NCBI GenBank assembly: GCA_020091685.1 | Contig: CM034595.1 | Span: forward strand, 13,506,525 to 13,570,524 | Reading direction: 5' to 3' | DNA: 64,000 bases | From: Lutjanus erythropterus | Taxonomy: Eukaryota > Chordata > Actinopteri > Lutjaniformes > Lutjanidae | Part shown: positions 47,313 to 58,780 of the stretch, one piece after another | How the letters are laid out: every line of letters starts with the position of its first letter | Position numbering within the stretch: the first letter of the stretch is position 1 | The notes under the pieces: generated by a model | Seen by the model: only the letters and a program-made list of their open reading frames with translations | Databases searched by the model: none | Told to the model about the DNA's origin: nothing | Position numbers and translations under genes: made by a program

Positions 47313-49122
47313 ACTGGTGGTTTTGCCAAATAAACGAACATACTGTTCAATATGTGCACAGTACATTTAGCACACACAGACAACAGAACAAACAACCAGA
47401 GACGCACGGCTGATTCTGTTACCAAAACATCTAAGCAGACTAATGAGCCAGACTCCCATGCCGTCAGTCTAATTTCTTGAATGGTGATGTGCAGATTTGC
47501 ATTCTGGGAGGAAAGAGTGAGGAGGTCAGACAGAGAAAGAGGGAGCAGCTAGAGGTGAGGAGGTCAGGCTTCCCGAGAGTTCAGGTCTGAATACACGAGA
47601 CAGAGACGTTTTGAAGCCTATTGAATCGTAGAGCCGTCACGGCCTTAACACAGGTGTGTGTGAGAGAGTGTGCATTTATGCGTGTGTGTGTGTGTGCATT
47701 CTTTTCAAGCCTCCCCATACTGTATAAGAGGTTGAATAACTCCTGTGTACTCCAGCCTCCCTCTAGATGCTTTGTATACTAGCCTACCTCCTCTGCAATG
47801 AAAGCCTATTTGAAGTTTATTGGCTGGTATGAAGCGGGGACTCTTCTTTGCTGGGAGATGTTTTCCTTTTGTCCTGGGCTTGGTTTTCTCTCCTCTGTGA
47901 TTGAATAAAGCCGCGTCGAGGTAGTTCAAAGCATCTCCAAGTTACAGAGCAAGAGCATGGATTTGCGGAGACACTTTTGTACGCATAAAATCATAATTCA
48001 AACCAGTTAAAGATTACGGAGCAGACAGAGTACTGTACTTCCCATCTATTTTGAGACCTCAGTTGTTTTTACATGATGATGAAATGGTTGCTATACCAGT
48101 GGGTTGTTGAGTTATGCATACAAGATTGTGTGCTTGAATATGCCTAATAATACACAGACGTGTATATTGAAGGTGTGGGTAGTGAAAATACTTGAAATGG
48201 TTACTCTAGCCTTCGAGGTAGTGTAGTACTAATACCAATGTTGTACAGAATTCCCTTTAAGATTAACTCCTCAGTTATGAATTTGTACTCCGAAGTGTGA
48301 CTTAGAAAAACTATGAAGCAGGAGTGAGTGTATGTAATATAAACTGTATATCTGTAATCCACTCTTACCAAACCCTTATATACAGCGGTAGAAACCAAAT
48401 GGCATTACTAGTGCACTTAGACTAGGTTACTGCTTTAACCGTTCTCATTTTGTCCGATTCTAGCTAAGGTTTCTTTGAGAATGTCTTTTTAATGGTGCCG
48501 GCTAACACACTTCAATGTCATTTCTGGTTTAGAGGCTTTTCGTTAGGGTAATTCCATAGATTTTAATGACAAATGATTTGTTCTGTGATGGCTGTGTGGC
48601 ACAGCTTTTTAGCTACGTTTCCTCATGGAAAGTTTGATAATGCTAGGTGCAGCAGCAGTGCTTATTTTTTCATAAAGATGTAAGAGTGTGTTTTTAGTCT
48701 TTCTCTTTGCTAAACTGTAGGATTTGTTCAGTAGCTAGTCATGGCTGCCCTCCCAGAGGGGCTGGCAGGTGTTGTTCTTTTCTCTTTGGTTGGGTTTTTA
48801 TCATGCCTCTTAAGTTGTATTATTTGTGTCCGTATTGCTTTTTTTTATTTGTTATGAACTTCATGATTAATTTACCTTAGAAGACATTATTATTCCAAAT
48901 GTATTTGGTTGATATCTGTATTTATTATCACTTCAAAAAGGATGAGAGGACCGAGGCAGACAGGAGGGTTTGTTTAATTTGATTTTTCTGGGTTGTTTTT
49001 GTTTTTATACTGTGTAGTTTTCATGCCAGCAAGCCGATGTGAAAGCTCTACCTCGTCTGAGCCATTCTCAGTTCTGTTACACTTTTGTACATCATTTCAA
49101 AAAGATGTAATGTCATGTCCAC

Positions 49123-49128
49123 AATAAA
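49123..49128 (+). terminator. znf516: znf516 distal polyadenylation signal AATAAA
   Basis: A canonical hexamer with a CACACAAAATG cleavage-type context and a GT-rich stretch (TGTTGGCGCTGTTT) about 20 bases downstream. Confidence 0.65.
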
Positions 49129-51730
49129 GACACACAAAATGGCACCTGTTGGCGCTGTTTCATCTGGTTTCGCTTGTTTGTTTTAAATTTACCTCAGCCA
49201 CCGCAACTGAACGTGTCCAAGTTTAGATGAAAAAGCTTCACAGATTCACAGTTTGCAAATTTTTCTTTTTTCTCTTTTTACTCACACTCACACTGTCGGT
49301 GTGAAATTTTACAAAGAACCACGCAGTGCGCTGTCTCTGAATATTGACAGGATTAAAAACTGAGCATATTTTGTATTCTTTTGTGTCTCTCACACGACTT
49401 CTTCTTGCCATGGTCACTCACTGTCATCGGATGTTACTGTCAGCTCTGTGCACACAAGCTGTACTGGTATATCACTCCTAAATAATGAATAGGGCCAGTC
49501 TGTCATGTCCACATGTCCTCCCTGACCACAGCTACAGTACACAAAAACCCTGTAAAACCTACAAGCACGAGTACAAACAAAATCTAGAGTACAATCATGA
49601 CGAAAGAATGGCACCTGGTAGTAATGAAGTACAGCATAAATTACTTAAATCAAGAACATTCATCAGTAAACAATCTCATTTACATGTACTGGATAATTTG
49701 TGGTTTATCTGACTGTAACACAACCTTACTTTGAAATTGCGTGAAGTTCGATACGCAAAACCTTCCCATTAACTTCTGTGAAGAACGTTCAAATGCCATG
49801 CATGAAAAATGTCATGTTATACAGTAACCCAGGAGGTGAAATGAGTGACATAAGTAAAGTCACACAATTATTTTAGTCCAAGTAAATCTAACCAAACTGT
49901 GATTGTTTCACACATTAATCACATCTTTGTTTTAGTTACCATGACGTCAAAGACCACTTGATGACAACAAAGGTCATCTGACTGTTCATCTGCTCTTCTC
50001 AGAAGTTAATGGGAAGGACCGGCGTATCACTGGCTGTGGACTGGCTATATAGTATCTGCCTAACCACCATGGTGACACATACATCAGAGTTGTTGGTGAA
50101 ATACTCTGTCTGAGGGTGCTGCTTACTCTTCCCTTATTTAATGTTTTAGTGTCTCATTATGGTGTACATGCTTCTTCAGAATTAGAAGAACTGCTTTTCT
50201 CTTGCTATTTTAGACCACAAATGAGATCTGACCTGCAACTACACTCCAAAACACAAGTAGCTGAATGTTACTTATTTAGTTACCATCTATCACAGTCAAA
50301 TTTACTGAAAATGATCTGACCTTTCACATGCACTTACTTGATAAAACTCTACCCTGCCTCTTCAATACGTTCTGCTTTTTCTAATGGACTCTATTTTCTA
50401 AAACCTTGTGGCTCTGATTTGGCTCCACACACAATCTCCATTACATTGCAGAAGAAAGTGAAAGTGGTCATGATTTATGAAGACGAGGTGAAAACAGATC
50501 AGACCTAAGCCATACTGCAAGCTGTTCTCTTTCATAGCATGTGACATGTTTGATGGATAGTGACTTTGATGTTCGTCCGGGCCCGCTGGCACCTTGATGT
50601 CCATGTGTGGCCGTGCGGTTGAAGTCGAGCTGCCAAGCAACGGTGATGAGAAACCCTCACCCTTCAACTACGCGGGACCACCTAGGGATTCGTTGCTACT
50701 TTGCCAGTCTCTTTCATGTTCGGTGTCTATGTGCACCATCTGTCTGTCGGTTTGAGCGACGGCTGAATGACAGGTTCCCTCTGAGAACATGGCACATAAC
50801 GTTAATGCCAGGCAGGCCCGCGGGCTGAGAAAAGACTGCAGCTGCCCGTCACTCTTCCCAACCTCATCAGTCACTGCGAAGGCAGACGTGACGGCCCTGA
50901 GCTCCCTGAAAAACCTGTTCGCTGACATCTCTTCTTTCTGTCACACAGCGGAGAAGCTGACTGACTGACTGAATGACTGACTGAGGTGGAAAATACGCCA
51001 AATGTCAGGCTGACTCAGATTTGATGGATAGGTGAGGTGGAGAACACAGTATAATGTGCTTTTTTATTTCACATCTTTATGTCGCCAAAGAAATCTGTTG
51101 TTGTTCTCTTTACTTCGACAGAGGTGTACCCACAGGGGTATCTACACATTACTTTTTCCCCATTGCACAGAAAATGTATAAGGTTAGCTTTTTAAATACA
51201 TGTCTACGGCGTATTTATCTGTGGTTGCAACTTGGGTTCAACTGATACAGGTCTTTTGGATTGACACTGTGACCATTTTAATGATTTTGATAAGGTGTTT
51301 CTTGCAGAATAATATTCTCAACAAGGTCAGAAAGCCTAAAACAACATTTAGACATCCACAGAACAATAAAGGCATCAGTATGCTTCAAAAGAAATTCATT
51401 TTTTTTTCAATTGTTGAACAGCTTTTTGACAATAGAGCTGAGGGGGCTATGTCTGACAATTTTGGTGACTTTATGAAACCAGTTCTGACAAGCAAGCGCA
51501 TTTCATGCAGCACTGAGGTAAGAAAGTAAGCAGGATTTAAACTCTCTAGCTCTCTCCTTTCATTCTTTACACAAATACTTTGATCACTTTTCATGTTGTG
51601 TAAATGAGTGCAACACACAAGAGTAACTCAATTAGAGACTACAAAAATATGCACTGTTATCCTCATTTGAATGACTATTGTCGTTGTTGTTGTTTTGTAT
51701 TAAGTATTTTAATTCAACCATACTGAGGCC

Positions 51731-51921
51731 TTAAAGGTCCAGTTTCTAAGATTTAGAAGGAGTTGGCAGAATGTAATAATCACAAAAGAAGCTTGTGAAT
51801 ATAATATTCACAAGTATGTTTTTCTTTCATGTATAATCACCTGAAAATAAGAATTATTGTGTTATTGCAATTTACAACCTCACCACTAGATGCCACTAAA
51901 TTCTATACACTGGTCCTATAA
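51731..51921. mobile_element. TTAA-type MITE (AGGTCYASTGTGTA family), internally shortened
   Basis: Left TTAAAGGTCCAGTTTCTAAG and right CACTAGATGCCACTAAATTC then ACTGGTCCTATA match 33799-34152, with about 160 bp of interior missing. Confidence 0.7.
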
Positions 51922-52028
51922 GACACTTCAGTGTAAACCATGATCGGATTTTTTCTTGGTGGGTCAGAAGCTCTTTCAGACAGAGTGAGGTTTAGAACAA
52001 GATTAGTCTACATCACTGCTAGGAGGTC

Positions 52029-52447
52029 TGTGAAGTGGCACCACAGTGGTTAAGGGCCAAAGGCTAACACCAGCATGCTAAAATGATCATACTGCAGGTT
52101 TCTGGTCATAAAACAGAGGCCCTATCGTATGGATTCTGGCTTGGGGACTGGAGGGTAGCCGGTTCAAGTCCAGCTTGGACCAAAAAGTAGTGAGTGTATG
52201 TGTATGTAGCTGGAAAGGTCCCAGTTCACCTCCTGGGCACTACCAAGGTGCCCATGAGCAAGTTACTGAACCCCCAACTGCTCAGGACTGCTGTTTCTGG
52301 GCAGCATCCATGACTCCACCACCTCTCCCACAAAAACTGGATGTGCATGTGTGTATACAAACCTACGTGTGTGTAAAATAATTAACAATGGAGTGAAAAA
52401 AATGAATTTCCCCCAAGGGGAACTAATAAAGGGACATTCTTCTTCTC
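52029..52447 (+). mobile_element. tRNA-derived SINE, full-length-like
   Basis: The head carries a GTGGCACCACAGTGGTTAAG segment resembling an A box and, 120 bp on, a B box GGTTCAAGTCC at 52161-52171. The body contains a CCAGTTCACCTCCTGGGCAC block. The tail GAATTTCCCCCAAGGGGAAC-TAATAAAG ends in TTCTTCT, typical of fish SINEs that share a LINE tail. Extra sequence between the A and B boxes (about 52065-52130) suggests an insertion. Confidence 0.7.
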
Positions 52448-52539
52448 CTATTAATTGTTGTATTTACTAGTGCCTGCCATCTGCAATCCAAATTTCCCCT
52501 CAGGTATAAAGCTGTATCATACAACTTCACAGTAATGGA

Positions 52540-52740
52540 TAAATTCAGACCTGATGATGGCATTGATTATCAAAGTCATCCTGAATAGAACGTGTTTACT
52601 AAAGTCCATGGCAATTCATCTCATAGTTGAAGAGATATTTCAGTCCAAGTGGTGCCAAATGGCGGGCTAACCGGTCGACAGGCCAACGTTCATTGCCACT
52701 CCTGAAGGTTCAGTGCTAGCAAGACTAAAACTCAGTCCAT
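52540..52740. repeat. Dispersed repeat fragment (CACCAAAGTCATTAGGATTC family)
   Basis: ACCTGATGATGGCATTGATT, a CCATGGCAATTCATC block, GAGATATTTCAGTCCAAG and GCTAACCGGTCGACAGGCC run in the order of a repeat also seen at 19695-19905. Confidence 0.55.
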
Positions 52741-53759
52741 ATTACAATGGGTTACTCTTCTTAAATTTAACTGTTTGGTTGACATCCAGTTTTTTAAAGC
52801 TGTCTACAATTGCTGATTTGAAAATTTCTTACTTTGGTGCTATCCTGTGATAGTTCTTGCAATGATGGCCAGGAGTGCACAAGGCTGTAAGGACCCGACC
52901 CTGAGACACGACACAAGTTCTGCAAAGAGCAGAACTTTTGCATGCCTGTAGATCAACAGGTGTGTAAGAGAGCAGCATGGGTCGACAATACAGGACACCT
53001 GCAGACCACTGTCTTTACTTGCATTCAGAGATATTTAATAACACTGCCATCAGGTTATTTTACAAGAAAAAAGAGACGATTTTAGATAGGTTGGTTTAAC
53101 CCACTTGAACCAAGAAACAAAAATTTCAGCCATCAAATGAAGTTGAAAGAAAAAGTCTATCTGTAATAACTGTGATGTCTTTCCCGTCACAGTACACTAG
53201 TGTTTCTCACCTTGAGCGTTCCGTGTCTCTGAATCTTGCATTTCATTCATCTTTCTTTGAGTATCTCCTGTGCTGTTTCTGCATATAAGAATGAACTGCA
53301 CTCATCCCTGTGGAGTAGCTTCCTCTGTTGCATGTAACCCTCCGTAGGCTCTGCTGTGTACGGCCCGAGTCAGAGGGCATGATCTATATCTGCCACCAGG
53401 GAGCACTATCCCTCTCTAATGGCTGCTAAACGGCCTTCCTCAGGAGGACAAGGGCCACATCACAGACCAAATGGCACTTGTACATGTGTGACGGCTGCAG
53501 CAGCGTGGGCGGTGGAGGGGGTAAATATACTTAAAACACACTATGGCGCATATCAGCGCGGCAGCCTTGACTACAGTTACCACCAGAGAGTCCGACTCCT
53601 CCGCATTTCCCAGGCAAAAGGCCAAACGCATTTACAACACTTCAAGTGTCTGCGACACAAGAACGCCCTCTCCACTGTGAAATATGTAAATATTGCACTA
53701 ATCAAAGGGTTGTGGAATCGCAAAATGCCACGGAAAGGTTATGACCCGGAGCCTGTGCT

Positions 53760-53855
53760 AATAGGGGAGTGAGGGAGGGGGGGAGGAGGAGGAGGAAGAG
53801 GAGGTGATGGAGGAGGGAGGGCTTGTGGTGGTAGAGGGGGGTGGTAGAGGAGTGA
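53760..53855. repeat. G/GA-rich simple sequence
   Basis: GGAGG and GGAGGA runs on the + strand. Confidence 0.8.
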
Positions 53856-53899
53856 CAGCTACCACAGGCGTTTCTCCTGCCTGAGGAGGACCTTCACAT

Positions 53900-54010
53900 G
53901 CTGACCTCCGCCTCCTGCACTCCAACGCTCTGACAGTAATGAATAGGAAGGGGCTGTTTATGCATATCAAATGTTATTTACTCTCCCACAGTCAACTGTA
54001 GCCACAGAGG
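53900..54010. promoter_or_regulatory. Candidate distal regulatory block with octamer-like site
   Basis: CTGTTTATGCATATCAAATG (POU/octamer-like ATGCATAT) with a TTATTTACTC forkhead-like word in unique DNA. Confidence 0.3.
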
Positions 54011-54449
54011 AAAGGAAGAGAGAGCGGTGAAAAAAACAGGATATTCCCAAAGACCGTGGGCTGCCATTAGAACAATGTGGACAAGAATGCAGAGGCCTCT
54101 GTGGTGCACTGAGGTTAATCTATCTATCGCAATGAATTACATGACATGGTTTTTGTGGGGCTTTGGCTTGACTTGCCTTTAAAATGCTGCATTGTTCGCC
54201 GCCTTGATTTTTCTCCAGGATCGGAGCGCTTGACAGATACAGAGTACCTACATGAAAACAAGCCCCAGTAAGGATATAAGTGAACTTGACAATGAACTCC
54301 TCTTGATATCTAGCCCGCATGATTATTTACTTCAACTATCTCCTGCTCCACCAAACTAAAGTCTATATCCAGAGACAGAATCAGGGGGGATGTTAACATA
54401 CATTCTAGTCATGTAATATATTTTTAAGCAGGATTAATTCTTTTCCACA

Positions 54450-54920
54450 TTGACATGATTGGTCTTAAATAGCGCAAACCTTTAAAGCCAGAGGGAGGAA
54501 AAGCCTGAGCAGAATTATTCAAGGGAATGACGTTCGACGACAAGCTCAAGAAAATAACCTTGAGCGCGAACAATGAAGAATCAGCCGCCAGAAAACGTTG
54601 TGTTTTTTTTCTTTCCCGAGCCCGCCGCGTGTCATCGTCATCGGTTTACGGCTCGGCTTCATTTTCCATCACCCCTTGTGAGAATTAAGTTGGATCTTAA
54701 GTATGTAAATGAGAACCTATTCCATGGCCCCCACCCTCTCTTATATGAATCCCAGGACAGACCATGACATTTAACATCGCCTTCACTAATTTGTGCTTAA
54801 TAGCCAAAAAGTGATTAGAATTAACATTAATGACATTTCATATGTCTCCCCTTCTACATTCATTACCTCTTCTCAGCTGCTGATGCTTAACCAGCTAATG
54901 CTGCTGGTGGCTGCAGCTTA
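54450..54920. promoter_or_regulatory. Candidate distal enhancer-like block
   Basis: About 470 unique bases with many developmental-factor-like words: TTAAGTATGTAAATGAG, GACATTTAACATCGCC, TTAGAATTAACATTAATGAC, GATGCTTAACCAGCTAATGC. It has the dense, non-repetitive texture of a vertebrate conserved element. Conservation was not tested. Confidence 0.4.
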
Positions 54921-55031
54921 AATTTCACGTTACACTTTTGGCAGAAATCTTTCAGTCGCCCTTCTTTACACTTTACTTTTTTCTGCTCCTTTGCAAGAAG
55001 ACAACAAGGAAGGAGAATTAAAGGAGGGGAT

Positions 55032-55062
55032 CGAGGGAGGGAGGGAGGGAGGGAGGAAGGGG
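55032..55062. repeat. GGGA simple repeat
   Basis: Six GGGA units in a row. Confidence 0.9.
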
Positions 55063-55237
55063 GTATAAAGCCTTTAAGTTGGGAATCTATTCTATCGGTC
55101 ACACCCTCTTTACCAATTGACACGAGCATTGCAGCAGATTAAGAAAAAGGGGGGGTCATCTCTTTTCTGGCTCAACGCCTGCTCTATCACCCTCAGCCCC
55201 TCTTGTTGAAACAAATGCTGTCCGATACCCTTCATCT

Positions 55238-55258
55238 CTTCTTCTTCTTCTTCTTCTC
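55238..55258. repeat. CTT simple repeat
   Basis: Seven CTT units or near-units. Confidence 0.85.
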
Positions 55259-55699
55259 CTTCAGCGGCTTGAGTCTCTATAGTTTTCTCTCCAGCAAAGC
55301 CAAATCACAGAGGATAACAGGGCCTGAAGAGATGTTGGCGTTTTATTATCATCTCTTTGCTTAGATCTGTACATGGAGGAGATTATTGCATGAAAAATGA
55401 GCATTGTGTTTCTATCAAACGACAGTCTCTACCAGCAGCTCTCCACCCTCCTGTCTGGTAATTAGTGACGGTCCCCAACCTTGTTCAAGGGCAGTAAGCT
55501 TTTCCCATGTGTTTCTATGGGGAGGTCACCCGATCTTAGAGCGAGCATGTGATGAAGGTGGCTCAACATCAGCCTCACCAGGTACAAATACATTTCCAAT
55601 GATGATAATTTAATGGAAAATACTACGTTTGAGGGTGAAATGGAGCAAAAGGAGGGATGTAATGGGTGTAAACCATCACAGGCTCATGTAAGTTCAGTG

Positions 55700-56160
55700 T
55701 TAGATATTGAATTTGTACATTCATATTATGTACACTGTAAAAACTGTTAATTTGACAAAACTTTAAAAAATCAAGGCAACATTTTCCAACCATTTTTTGA
55801 GTTGAGTGAACCTCTGCAGAGATTGAATTAATTAATTTGTAGATTCATAATATATACACTTTTAAAAATGGTTAATTTGATAGAACTATAAAAAATGGTG
55901 CATAACTTTCCAACAATTCTTTAAGAACTGAGTGAACTTTGCATATTTTTGAGAACACAAACCACCACAAATTCTTTTAATATCAACTTAACATTGAAAG
56001 GCTGAGATTGAATGAATAAATTAGTAGATTCATAATATATTCGCTGTAAAAGCTGATTTGATATAATTTTGAAAAAATGAGGCAACATTTTCCAACCCTT
56101 TTTAAAGAGATCTTCTGCATATTTTTGAGTCAGGCAAACATAATAATACATAATAAGTGT
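55700..56160 (+). repeat. Diverged tandem repeat, three units
   Basis: GATTGAATTAATTAATTTGT-type starts occur at about 55708, 55822 and 56006. Each is followed by a TTCATAATATATACACTGTA-like block, then AAAAATCAAGGCAACATTTT-like and CCAACCATTTTT-like blocks. Spacing is about 115 and 185 bp because the second unit carries an extra insertion. Confidence 0.7.
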
Positions 56161-57439
56161 TTGACCTCATGCTAAAACAGGATGGTGATGAGGATGAGGA
56201 GGAAACTGAAAGAAGATGAAACTGATACCAATTTAATATATTTCATCTGATTAAATTAATTAGCTAGGGTTGGTACATCCAATATGCAAGTCTCTCTTGT
56301 AGTGGAATTAATATATAATTATTTGGGCTGTCACAATTTCAAAATTACATTGAAAATTTCTTGAAATGACCCTTCAATTTCAATAGTCAAAATCAAAGGC
56401 AACATCAGCAATTCCCAGTATTTTTTCTCTCCTCTCTCACCTACTTGCAGCATCCAGCAGATGTCAGAAAAAAACAGCACTTCAAAGACATCAAACACAT
56501 CATAGCTTAACATCTGTCATATCACTTGATAATATATTGATATTATATATGTATATATTTATCTTTCTAAAGAAGAATTTGTCGATCTTTACAAATCAAG
56601 ACTCCATAGTTGAATCGTGAGCAAAAGTCACATCAAATAATGGATTTGAAGAATCCACCCCTAAATCCACCGCCTATGTCATTCTTGTGATGGCCCACTG
56701 GCAGATGCAGACATAAAGTACAATGCTTTTGAAAATGCACGCATTCACTGGGCAAAAAGGAATGAAGTCTGTGGTTTAGCTCCTCCTCACATAACCAGTG
56801 CTGAGCAATCACTGCAAATAGCAGCTTTGCTTTCCGTTTCAGACACTTAAAAGAACCTCCACACCGCAGACGATACTCGTGTTGCATGCAGCTTGTCATA
56901 TCGGCAAAAATGTTCATTTCGAGTTCATACAGATGTTTTATCAGCTGATACCGATGATTTTTCAACATGTAAACTTTCCATGATGTACTTCAAAGCAACT
57001 GCAGTAGTATAATATCTTGCCAGTATTTTACATTACTGACAAAACTGTACAACTATAGATTAATTTAAATGTTGCATGTAAACTAAAAGAAAGTGTTACA
57101 GGGTGTTTGAGCGATTTAAGTTTCATACATTTCAGGCAAACACACATTAATTAATGCTTTTCTGCAGTTTTATCTGATTTTTATTAAGTTGGTTGTTTTG
57201 TCTCATTAAGATCATCGACCGGAGGGCAGAGTTTAAACACCTTTTTTTGTTTACCACTACAGCACCGTTGTAATACAAGGAAGGAGGACAGAGGTGGCAG
57301 TAAAAGAGGAAAACACAGAGCACTGTCGTGGACAGAGGGAGAAGACAGGGTATTTTAGTGCAGGGGTGGGGGGTTAAAAGGGTAAGAAGAGCTGGGGGTG
57401 ATCATGGGTAATGGCAGGGACCTGGCCGCTGACAGACAG

Positions 57440-57720
57440 GCCAATCTCCCGCCTGGACAGACTCAAGAGAGATGTGTCAGTCTCCACCGGCACCCCGGGC
57501 CAGCCGCACCACCACACCGCTAAATGTGTATTGGCAAAGTGTCGGTGCCAATGCCATTAGGCAGCATACTTAAATTCCCCTGTAATTTTCTATGGCGCTC
57601 CTCGTTATTGGCACCTCTGATGGGTCGAGTATTTGAATCCTGGTTCAGCTTTAATGGATGACTGGTAGTGGTGAGCGGCCGGGCGATTTGTTATCACTCT
57701 TACGAGACACGTCCACATGC
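57440..57720. promoter_or_regulatory. Candidate distal enhancer-like block
   Basis: Unique sequence with paired NFI-type half sites (TATTGGCAAAG and GGTGCCAATGCC, later TTATTGGCACC), a CCATTAGGCAGC word and CTGTAATTTTCTATGGC. The two TTGGCA/TGCCAA copies in about 75 bases are notable. Conservation untested. Confidence 0.4.
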
Positions 57721-58254
57721 ACGCACACACACTTACACACACAGAGGTTGGTGTTCCTGTCCTTCTAAGGACACCAGACACAATTCATTCCCTATTGCCT
57801 CATCCTCACTGCTGTGGTTTGTCCCAGGCTAACCCTGTTCTAACCAGCAAAAAAAAGCTTTCAATCATGAATTAAATTAATGTACAGTATAAGATCAAGA
57901 AATTTATATGTAGCTAGAGGACATCTTTTAAATTCTTACAAAAGGGGCCATTCAGTTCTCAAGCTAAATTAACACATAGGTAAAAAGTAAAAACCAAAGT
58001 GATAATAATCTCCCTGTGGTGGAAACAGATTGTTAAAGATTGCAGTATCACATTGTTAAGACACTTGCGACACCTTATAAAAAAGTTGTCACCGATTCCA
58101 CCAAAAAGTGATTTCTCCTATAAACAGCTCAGATAGTTTCATTTAAATAACGGCTTCAGGCCCTAAGAGTAAAAGTATCCAACATTTCACAAAAAAGTGA
58201 ACAGAAAATGAGAATAAAGTCCAAAAATTAATACAAATCATGTGTAGCACTGCT

Positions 58255-58445
58255 TCCTTTTTCTTCTTTCCCACTTATTAATTATCTCAGATTCATCATG
58301 TGACCCTCCAGAGGGCGGCCAAACCCCCAGTGCAAACAGTAGACTAAACTACAAACTAAAATAGTGAAAAGTAGCTCCGTATCCATCAGCTCCACCAGCT
58401 GTAAAATTATACTCACAGATTGATGCATCAGTATTAACAATCAGC
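58255..58445. repeat. Fragment of a fish interspersed repeat
   Basis: CATGTGACCCTCCAGAGGGC-like and CATCAGCTCCACCAGCTGTA-like blocks look like the interior of the AGTAAAAGTA-type repeat at 27165-27629. The match is from memory of the family, not direct alignment. Confidence 0.35.
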
Positions 58446-58489
58446 TGTCAGTGACAGGGGCCATTCCTCTGCATAATGGCTAGTTTGAC

Positions 58490-58780
58490 TTTTTGAAGCT
58501 TTTAGACAGGGTTGCATCAACAAAGATTTGAGCTAAATTCCGATCAGAGTTTAGGAAAACAAGGTTTAAAATGAGCAAATCTTAAAGATTTAAAATTAAG
58601 CAGAATTTAGTGCACAATCAAAGCTAATCTCTGTTTAGTAAATCCAAGGCTATTAATGTAATTAACAACAGTTATCAATTAACTAGAGTTTAAACATTTC
58701 AACTGTTTGCAAGTTGGCTAACACATTAACAAAACATTACACTGTTTGCTAACTAGCTAAAAGTTAACAAAATATTTAAT
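58490..58780 (-). repeat. Repeat with an inverted unit of the 16890-17285 array
   Basis: TTGCTAACTAGCTAAAAGTT followed by AACAAAATATT is the reverse complement of the TTTTGTTAACTTTTTAGCTA-type unit. A GGCTAACACATTAACAAAAC block gives a second unit. A GTTGCATCAACAAAGA segment to the left resembles GATTGCACCAACAAAGA at 16575. Confidence 0.45.

Larger units (their letters stand above)
44508..49145 (+). other. znf516: znf516 3' UTR (inferred)
   Basis: From the stop to just after an AATAAA at 49123-49128. The last 700 bases are T-rich, unique and contain a TTTTGTACATC word just upstream of the signal, typical of vertebrate 3' ends. The UTR contains MITE insertions at 44717-45432, 46519-46790 and 47188-47312, and a GT microsatellite. 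Earlier AATAAA words at 44865 (inside a MITE) and 47904 could allow shorter forms. Confidence 0.55.

Noticed and set aside
52161-52171. tRNA-like B box GGTTCAAGTCC
   Set aside because: It is part of a SINE; no cloverleaf can be folded around it, so it is not a tRNA gene.
53419-53772. 117-codon ORF on the plus strand
   Set aside because: It resembles no family I know, lacks supporting splice or repeat structure, and lies in a GC-richer stretch where such ORFs arise by chance.
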